A stretch of DNA of 64,000 nt, taken from NCBI RefSeq assembly GCF_963678635.1, contig NC_087062.1:90869845-90933844 (forward strand). Reading direction: 5' to 3'. Position 1 is the stretch's first letter; each line of letters starts with the position of its first letter. The notes beneath the pieces were generated by a model, which saw only the letters and a program-made list of their open reading frames with translations, was not told the origin of the DNA and did not search any database. A program made the position numbers and the translations under genes. This DNA comes from Symsagittifera roscoffensis. Its lineage: Eukaryota; Xenacoelomorpha; Acoela; Convolutidae. This document shows positions 57,634-64,000 of the stretch, in pieces.

Positions 57634-59265
57634 ATGCAGCTGATCTGCTGTGTAATATTATTGTGCATACCAGGAAGCTTGAGCAAAATTCCGTTCTCAC
57701 AATCGTCAGCAGATTCATTACCCTACTTCGTCTACCCGACAAAATTTAACAACTCGATCGAAGATGCATTCGCAGCAGGTACTTTTCCGAAACACTTCAA
57801 ATTCGGCACCGCAACGTCCGCCTACCAGACTGAAGGGGCGTACAATGTTGGGGGTAAAGGGTATAGCATCTGGGATAATTTCACCCACACGCCTGAAGAA
57901 ATGAAAGTAGGAACGGGCGATGAGGCTACTGAGAGCTATTATTACTTCATAGACGGGGATCTTGAAAACCTTAAGCGACTCGGAGTTGACCATTACCGTT
58001 TTTCAATCGCATGGCCTCGAGTTTTGCCTAATGGTGTACTTGAAAACCCGGAAACAGATGTAAACAAAGATGGCGTTGATTTCTACAACAAGGTCATCGA
58101 CAGTTTGATCCACGCTGGAATCGAACCCATGGTCACTTTATCGCATTGGGACTTCCCACAGAAATTGCAAAATCAGGGCGGGATGACTTCTGAAAAGTTA
58201 CCAGGGTGGTTTGAAATATATGCCGATTTCTGTTTCAAAACATTCGGAGACCGAGTTAAAACATGGATTACATTCAATGAGCCATTTACGACGTCTTTAT
58301 GTTACGAGACAGGCAACTGCGCCCCTGGATTTTTATCAAAGGGTGTCTTGACGTACCAAAACGCTCATCAGCAGTTGTTAGCTCACGCCAGAGCCTACCA
58401 CGTGTACCATGCAAAGTATAAAGCGTCGCAAGGAGGCAAAGTTGGAATTGTTGCCGGTTCTGCGTGGCACGAGCCTAATGATGATTCACACCTTGATCAA
58501 ATTGCGGCCGAAAAGATGCTCCAATTCCAGTTGGGTTGGGTTCTCTCGCCACTTTTGGGAACCGGAGATTACCCAGGTGTCATGAAGAATGTGATAGCCG
58601 AACTAAGCGAATACCAAGGATTTTCAGAATCCAGACTTCCAGTCTTTTCAGATGGCGATAAAGAGTCTTTACTGGGAACACTTGACTTCTTGGGGATCAA
58701 TTACTACGGAGGAGACAAAATTAGCTATATAGACCAAATATACACTAAGGAACCCAGTATGGAAAATGATCAATCTGTGAATCAGATATTCCCTGAAAAC
58801 TGGATCGAAACTGAACTTTTCTTCAACCGAGGTTATCCAGCAGGTCTGAGAAAACTTATGAGCTGGATAATGACAAACTACGGGCAAAAATTTGACTTCG
58901 AAATTTACATCACTGAGAATGGATATGCTGCACCCGTAAGCGACGATGGATGTCGTGACGTCATCGACATCGATCGCATCAAATTCATGGTTGCTCATTT
59001 GAGCGAACTGTACAAATCGATCAGCGAAGATAAAGTTCCAGTAACTCGCTATACTTTTTGGTCTCTAATGGATAACTACAATTTTGGCGATGGTTATAAT
59101 ATCAATTTTGGTCTGTTCTGCACCGACTTTGACTCTGAGACCAAGCAGAGATATCCGAGACTCAGTTCGTATCTGTACCAGAAGATAATTGGGTACAAAG
59201 GATTTGGAAATGATTACTTCATGCAGCAATTGAAAGATCTGGGAATCATTGAGCAATTACAATAA
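57634..59265 (+). CDS. secreted family 1 glycoside hydrolase (beta-glucosidase/lactase-like)
   Basis: GH1 enzymes hydrolyse beta-glycosides by a retaining mechanism. This intronless frame encodes 543 residues, a usual single-domain length. Residues 1-17 are a signal peptide (MQLICCVILLCIPGSLS), so the product is secreted. The N-terminal signature FKFGTATSAYQTEG (about 56-69) holds the sugar-binding Gln. HWDFPQ (about 172-177) supplies the conserved His. TFNEP has the acid/base Glu216 and ITENG the nucleophile Glu428. Near the C-terminus WSLMDNYNFGDGY replaces the usual WSLxDNFEWxxGY: the glycone-site Glu and Trp are Asn and Phe, so substrate preference may differ from ordinary beta-glucosidases. 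The barrel is otherwise complete, with no frameshift or stop. It is flanked by the two zinc-finger paralogues. It has a eukaryotic-type signal peptide and leader, giving no sign of bacterial transfer. Confidence 0.93.
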   Translation: MQLICCVILLCIPGSLSKIPFSQSSADSLPYFVYPTKFNNSIEDAFAAGTFPKHFKFGTATSAYQTEGAYNVGGKGYSIWDNFTHTPEEMKVGTGDEATESYYYFIDGDLENLKRLGVDHYRFSIAWPRVLPNGVLENPETDVNKDGVDFYNKVIDSLIHAGIEPMVTLSHWDFPQKLQNQGGMTSEKLPGWFEIYADFCFKTFGDRVKTWITFNEPFTTSLCYETGNCAPGFLSKGVLTYQNAHQQLLAHARAYHVYHAKYKASQGGKVGIVAGSAWHEPNDDSHLDQIAAEKMLQFQLGWVLSPLLGTGDYPGVMKNVIAELSEYQGFSESRLPVFSDGDKESLLGTLDFLGINYYGGDKISYIDQIYTKEPSMENDQSVNQIFPENWIETELFFNRGYPAGLRKLMSWIMTNYGQKFDFEIYITENGYAAPVSDDGCRDVIDIDRIKFMVAHLSELYKSISEDKVPVTRYTFWSLMDNYNFGDGYNINFGLFCTDFDSETKQRYPRLSSYLYQKIIGYKGFGNDYFMQQLKDLGIIEQLQ

Positions 59266-59266
59266 A
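59261..59266 (+). promoter_or_regulatory. AATAAA overlapping the GH1 stop codon
   Basis: The last Gln codon and TAA stop lie within AATAAA. If used as the poly(A) signal the 3' UTR would be only about 10-30 bases. The downstream stretch to 59310 is T-rich. Confidence 0.4.
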
Positions 59267-59929
59267 TATTTGAAACAAATAGCGCAACTCAGGACTTTAT
59301 TTTATACGAACGCTAACTTGATGCATATATGCGAAGGGAAGCTTTATTAATTGGAATTTTTGTGCAACCACAAAACAGGAAAAATTCAACCAATGATTTT
59401 TTTCTGGGTGTTGGTTTAGGCAGAGGGTCTTATCATACTAAGTCAAGCCTTAAATTGAAAACATGCAAAACATTCAAAACGTATGACAAAAGACGAGGGA
59501 TAGATAGCAAAGCCCCCCCCCCCCCCTCCATCGACCAAAATTTCGTTTGGCTCCATCGACCAAAATTTAAATTCGTTTAACGAGCTTTCCAAAAACAACA
59601 TTAAATAAGAGCCATATAAGAACCGTTTTTGTGCACTCTATGGAAAAATATGACCAAAAAAATTTTTTGGCAGCTACTCCTTTCTCAAAATTAACATATA
59701 TTAGCGCCAACGGTTCCTTTCAATAAATCTTAGGGTCGGTCAGCCGAAAGTTGATGTCGTGAAGTAGATGCAATAGGTTGATGCAAAGGGGACGGCAAGT
59801 AAACTCTAAGAAGTTATGAGCGAAGATAGCTTGGATCAAGCCACTGTGGACAACTGGTAAAGGCATAAGAGTCATACTGCAGGTCCGATACCACAGTCTG
59901 CGATGGTTTTCTTTGCTCGATTTATCGCA
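59267..59929. other. non-coding, downstream of GH1
   Basis: Contains a C-run (about 59513-59526) and a short direct repeat of CCATCGACCAAAATTT (near 59527 and 59552). No gene recognised. Confidence 0.45.
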
Positions 59930-60130
59930 AATCGAGGAACTTTGTCTGCGGGTGAATGTACGTTTTTTTTTCCGCGCAGAATCAGGTGATAGATCCTTTT
60001 AAAGCTCTTTCAGTTTTGATTCGAATGACATTAAGCAATTTCCAGAAATTTTTCCCAGTATTAAGAAAAACCAGCTTGACTTTCAGTTTAAAATCGAGCT
60101 AAACAAGGAAAACCGGTGTGTATGTAAGTT
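59930..60130 (+). repeat. dispersed repeat R1
   Basis: CAGAATCAGGTGATAGATCC, AAAGCTCTTTCAGTTTTGATTCGAA and TTTTTCCCAGTATTAAGAAA-ACCAG match the copies near 53150-54080. Confidence 0.55.
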
Positions 60131-60429
60131 GCACACAATGTTCCGACCAAATCATAAAAACTACAAAAAAGTGTTACATTTTTTTTTTCATTTTGATGTC
60201 CTTTTCCCATGATGACAAGAAAACTACACTAACGCGTAGAAAGCTACCCATTTAGCCATAACCGTAACTAGTTGGCTTCAAAAAATGAATAACTAACAAA
60301 ATTTCAAATAAAAAAATTCTACACAAAAGTTTTTCATTTTTTTGGTAAAATTTTATTACCCATGAAGCACTAAAAGAAGCTTTAAATGACGTTTTTATTG
60401 TTTAAAGATATCAATTTTTCTGAGCCTAA

Positions 60430-60680
60430 ATGTCCAATTTCATATAGCGAAGTTAATCGCTCGAAATTATACTAAATCTCAAAGACTTTAAGCTTTTTTA
60501 ACAGTTTGCAATTTTTTAATGTCGTTTGAATCACAATTGGTAGGGTTTCAATATGTTAAATCAATCGATCCAATCTGATGAATATTTGTGGTAGTTGATT
60601 TTGCGTGAAAAAAATTAAAAACAAAAAACACGCCCGAATACAGAGTTCCTCCCCATTTTCAATGATCGGAACAAAAAAGC
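60430..60680 (-). repeat. dispersed repeat R1, reverse orientation
   Basis: On the minus strand it reads TTTGTTCCGATCATTGAAAA-GGGGAGGAA...AAAATCAACTACCACAAATATTCATC, homologous to 53031-53230. Confidence 0.6.
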
Positions 60681-61366
60681 TTTTTTATAAAATTAGAAGC
60701 CATGAATTTTTTATTCAATCCCTGGGAAGTTAAGTTGACTCAAATAAAGTTAGTTTTCGAAGTTTTTTCAACGTCAACTTGGGAATAAAAACTTTTTTTG
60801 GTATTTTTCCCATTCATTCTTCATGCCTATGTTACTATGACTGTCGAATAGTCTCAGTTCACGGCTTTCGTTGAGGTCTTTTGATCACACCGCGCTCAAA
60901 AAATTATAATAATTTAAGAGAAAAAATTTTGTTTGTTGTCTTTTTGAAGAATATGATTGGAACATTCTGCGCTACTTGCACAGCGGCCGGCTATCCTTGT
61001 TTTAATTAGAGTTTTCTCCAAGTCAAAAATGTAGCTCAATTTGTTTTTTTTTGGGCAAAATAAGGAAACCCCAAATTTAAGCAAAAAACTATCGGAGACA
61101 ACCAACGGGATTCGAACCATCTTCACTCATATTTTATTCTTAAATGACAGACCGGAAAAATGCGCTGAATAAACCGGATAAAGTTAGATAATACAGCATA
61201 ATTAACGCATAAATTTCTCAATAATAAACGTTTAACTATATCATATAAGAAGCTCATTTGATCATAAGAGGCATCACATATCAAGCTCATTTGATAATTC
61301 AAGCTCAAAATTAACTGTAACTGTTTTCTTGTTCTCAAATAGATCGCTAGTTGGACAACGCTGAAC
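60681..61366. other. non-coding with R1-family debris, downstream of zinc-finger gene 2
   Basis: GCACAG-GGCCGGCTATCCTTG (near 60978) repeats CACAGTAACCGGCTATCCTTG near 53668. A GGGATTCGAACC word (near 61108) is a reversed B-box-like trace. No gene recognised. Confidence 0.45.
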
Positions 61367-61921
61367 TCATATGTTCATTTCAAAAACTTTCGGTATTTTG
61401 TGCACGTTTACGTAATGCTTCTTCAAACTCTCTGACCATTTGGTTGCGAAATTACACATCTCACATTGCAAGGCTTGAGTTGTACTTTTATGAATTAACG
61501 ACACATGTCTTGTGAGATACGCCTTCGATTTCGAGTTCGCGCCGCATAAGTCGCACGTGAACATTTTCTCGTTCGATCCTATTTTCTGGAACCCACTGAT
61601 GTGGTTACCCGAGTCAATCATAGTACTCTCGGAGCCTGCAGAATGTTCGGCTTTTCTATGTTTGGTTGGGTGAAAGGTCAAGGACCTTGAACCATTGCTT
61701 TGAACTCCTCGTTTTCTAGATTGGTCGATAACAGCCGAGAGCTTGGACTTCAGGTTTTCGAAAACTTTTCTGGATTGTGGTTCAAAATCCACAGACGAGG
61801 AAAAACGAATAATTCCATGAGTTAGTCCGGTTTCCAACGAAGTCAATTCAAAAGATGCTGTGTTCTCAACATCTAAGATACCTTCGGTAATAAACAGGTC
61901 AACCAAGATTTCTTGATTCAT
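61367..61921 (-). CDS. two-finger C2H2 zinc-finger protein 2 (paralogue)
   Basis: A single 184-codon frame from the ATG at 61921. It aligns with the protein at 55103-55783 over its whole length: N-terminal DLFITEGILDV and TSLETGLTHGIIRFS, basic linker, DSGNHISGFQKIGSNEK, fingers CDLC-x12-H-x4-H and CEMC-x12-H-x4-H. It ends soon after finger 2 (HKIPKVFEMNI), lacking the 30-35-residue tail of gene 1. Both genes have the same orientation, about 5.6 kb apart with GH1 between. The most conserved part is from DSGNHISGF through finger 1; the linker is the most diverged. Function unknown beyond probable nucleic-acid binding. Confidence 0.8.
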   Translation of the reverse strand: MNQEILVDLFITEGILDVENTASFELTSLETGLTHGIIRFSSSVDFEPQSRKVFENLKSKLSAVIDQSRKRGVQSNGSRSLTFHPTKHRKAEHSAGSESTMIDSGNHISGFQKIGSNEKMFTCDLCGANSKSKAYLTRHVSLIHKSTTQALQCEMCNFATKWSESLKKHYVNVHKIPKVFEMNI

Positions 61922-62601
61922 TCCGGACAGTTTTAGGCACTGAAAAGGCCTTTCCCAAAATCAAAACGCGTTAATCATTCTTATCTCAAAATGTGACTAT
62001 TCTGTAAAGCTACTCATGCATGATGGAGAAACAAACGTATATTCAACAAAAATTTTCGAATTTTTTAGATAGTGGGGATATTAAATTAGATAATAAACTG
62101 CAAAATGAGGGAAATAATAGCTAGAAGAATGTAACAAATTGCAGTAGAACTCTAGATAAGGTATCAGTCGCTCACCCAGAATCCTCCAGGTGAATTAAAT
62201 GAAAAACAAAAAATTCAAAACCGTTTTTCTCGACATCGAGAACAATATTCTTTTTTGAGATTTTTTTCGCGTCAGCATCAGAACTACAAGGGCTTTAAAA
62301 TGATACCACACTTATACCTCCTAATGATTGATATTTGTGGAATCTGATTTTGCTCGAAAAAAACTCACTCTAGACCATAGTTTTCCCCCACACAGGTGTG
62401 TTTGAATCTGATTCAAACTTACCTGTAAGTTTGAATCTGTAAGTTAGTAAGTTTAAATCTGATTGGATAATTAGTAAGTTTGAATCTGATTGGATAATTC
62501 GACACTGAAAGTCAAAGAACATGGTCCGGCATTTCAATCAAAATTTCCAGCTGATAAAATTGTTGGAGGAAATAACCAAAATTATAAATATTTTATTCAG
62601 C
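61922..62601. other. non-coding, with R1 copy (62200-62400, minus)
   Basis: Contains a minus-strand R1 core (AAAATCAGATTCCACAAATATCAA) and four short direct repeats of AAGTTTGAATCTGATT-like sequence at about 62400-62490. No gene recognised. Confidence 0.45.
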
Positions 62602-62665
62602 TTAAGCTTTTACTGGAGTTTTCTCGTCTGGGTAAAAGTTCCCAAGCGACTTCAAATCAACGTCA
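62602..62665 (-). CDS. possible terminal exon of a minus-strand gene
   Basis: On the minus strand an acceptor TTATTTTTCAG is followed by T and 20 codons ending in TAA, reading DVDLKSLGNFYPDEKTPVKA. AATAAA follows only a few bases later (62597-62592). Acceptor, short exon-like composition, stop and poly(A) signal together fit a last exon entered in phase 2. No upstream exon was found between 62666 and 64000, so the gene body would lie beyond the window. The product is not recognised. Confidence 0.35.
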
Positions 62666-63563
62666 CTGAAAAATAATTTCACAACTTGGTACTTCCGGCT
62701 AATTTTTTTGTCTGCTGGAAGTTTGAATTGAATTGTCTGACTACTTTGCTTGAATTTGATTGGCTAATATTAGCAAATCAGATTCAACTGCATAAATATT
62801 AGCTCAAGATATAAAAATTCATAATTTGGGCCGTTTTCTGCATAAAACCCCGGAATTATAACAATATAATAGTTCTTCAATGCAAACAAAATCATTGTGC
62901 AAAGAAAATTTATAAACCGAAAGCAACGAGCAAAATATATATAGTTATTTTGAAGTTTAAATGTTTTACTTCTTTATCATCAATGAATTGCAACATCAGC
63001 AAGATGTCAAATGAAAACAGAGACGAAACTTCGCTTCGCAAACACTCTCGAGAACACGACAAAAAGCAGCCCTATAAAGTGCAATAAGAAAAAGTAGAAA
63101 TAAGCCTCGAATTAGTAAGAAATGGACAAGGCCTCGGATTCTATCTGCGTCTTACAGCGCCTAGAGACTATGAGTATCATTCACTAACCACTCACGCGTA
63201 AAACATCACAAACACTAGCCACAAATAAAGCAGAGAAAAGTTGCCATGAAACTTCTAGCGCTAGCTGGCGATTATAGCAAAAGTGCCACAAAATATGTTA
63301 ACTCTTTCCACTTCCAATGAATACTTTTATTTGCGAGTTAGGTTAGAAAAAAGAAGGTTGGCAGTAACAAACTACGCTAATCGTTAGCGTCAGAAGCTAG
63401 CAAAAATATAAATAATTTACGAACCGTTTGTCATGTCATCTTGTTTTTCAGTTAGTTCATTGGTGCAGATAGATGTACACAAAAAAAGTGTTCAAATCAT
63501 ACATTGCAAAAGTCCTTAAAATTGGATGCACTTAAATAGCCAAGTGTTTAGCTAAGTTCTAGC
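62666..63563. other. non-coding, unassigned
   Basis: AT-rich DNA; no exon, RNA gene or repeat boundary recognised. Confidence 0.4.
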
Positions 63564-63962
63564 CAGTAGCGGATTTAGGGGGGGGGGAGGGCGGGGGCCT
63601 GACGCTTCCTACCCCCACCCCCCTCAGGGATTCGACCCCTTGCCGACCCAAAGGGTCACCCTTTGTACTATTTCGAGATATTCATATTTGCTGACGGACC
63701 CTAAAAATTTTCTAAAGGCGCCTTGGGCGCCAATCTATACTAATTTTGAGCGGGGAGCGCGCGCCAAAAAAACGCAATTTTTTTGGCCTTTTTTCAAAAA
63801 TTTGCTGCGGCGCAGAAAATTTGGTCAAATTAGTGTCTTTTTAGTGGTTTGAGAGAGCTCAGAAAATCAATTTAGTCGACCAAAAAAAAGTCGTCAAAAT
63901 TTCAAATGTTTTTTGAAAATCCGCCCCCCCCTTCCCTCGAGAAATTCCTAGACCCGCGCCTG
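63564..63962 (+). mobile_element. full-length MITE, CAGGGGCGGAT family, perfect 8-bp target duplication
   Basis: Starts CAGTAGCGGATTTAGG, ends CTAGACCCGCGCCTG. The octamer GTTCTAGC occurs on both sides (63556-63563, 63963-63970). Interior landmarks AAAGGGTCACCC, GGGAGCGCGCGCC and GTCGACCAAAAAAAAGTCG are shared with the other copies. Non-coding; the 70-codon frame at 63640-63852 is a by-product. Confidence 0.85.
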
Positions 63963-64000
63963 GTTCTAGCTCATTCTAGCTTCAAGTGCGTTTCAAATAA

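Noticed and set aside
57634-59265. Horizontally acquired bacterial beta-glucosidase
   Set aside because: The signal peptide, N-terminal leader and motif context fit animal secreted GH1 enzymes; lack of introns alone is not enough.

Overview
The window is nuclear DNA of a metazoan, most likely an AT-rich invertebrate genome; the phylum cannot be fixed from the sequence alone. The evidence is a transmembrane semaphorin with GT-AG introns, a rhodopsin-type GPCR exon, C2H2 zinc-finger genes, BEL/Pao, MULE and non-LTR remnants, hAT-like MITEs with 8-bp target duplications, and a 200-N scaffold gap. There are no bacterial operons, CRISPR arrays or rRNA genes.

Region by region. 1-4.29 kb: mostly non-coding, with one probable GPCR exon (TM1-TM2, minus strand), a foldback element with a second foldback nested inside it, and tRNA-derived SINE debris. 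4.29-33.44 kb: four head-to-tail copies of a complex unit, about 7 kb in its common form (spacings 8,468, 7,144 and 6,756 bp, then a deleted fourth copy). Each unit carries a hyper-palindromic AATGGATTATAAT zone with C-rich DNA, a ~1-kb block A, a decayed BEL/Pao integrase region (minus strand), a diverged ~1-kb block B homologous to A, and an ~87-bp foldback. Copy 4 has lost about 2 kb and is split near its end by a 2.24-kb insertion. 33.4-36.5 kb: MITE fragments and unannotated DNA. 36.5-47.6 kb: a class 1/6-like transmembrane semaphorin in six exons; the whole Sema domain is in one exon, and a 6.1-kb intron holds an antisense hypothetical gene plus three MITEs. Its cytoplasmic tail has two possible 3' ends, one containing an Ena/VASP (EVH1)-type ligand. 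47.9-57.2 kb: LINE fragment, MULE-like remnant, long non-coding stretch, zinc-finger gene 1, second MULE-like remnant. 57.6-59.3 kb: an intronless, secreted family-1 glycoside hydrolase with both catalytic glutamates but an altered glycone-site motif. 61.4-61.9 kb: zinc-finger gene 2, a paralogue of gene 1. 62.6 kb: a possible terminal exon of a minus-strand gene that would extend out of the window. 63.6-64.0 kb: a full-length MITE with a perfect target duplication.

The genes do not form a recognisable pathway. The semaphorin is a guidance ligand/receptor, the hydrolase is a secreted digestive or defensive enzyme, and the zinc-finger pair looks like a local duplication with a conserved N-terminal region I do not recognise. 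The most unusual structures are the higher-order tandem array with its internal A/B duplication, the alternative semaphorin tail, and the substituted GH1 sugar-binding motif. Exon boundaries were read by eye from splice signals and phase; all homology calls are from pattern recognition without a database search.
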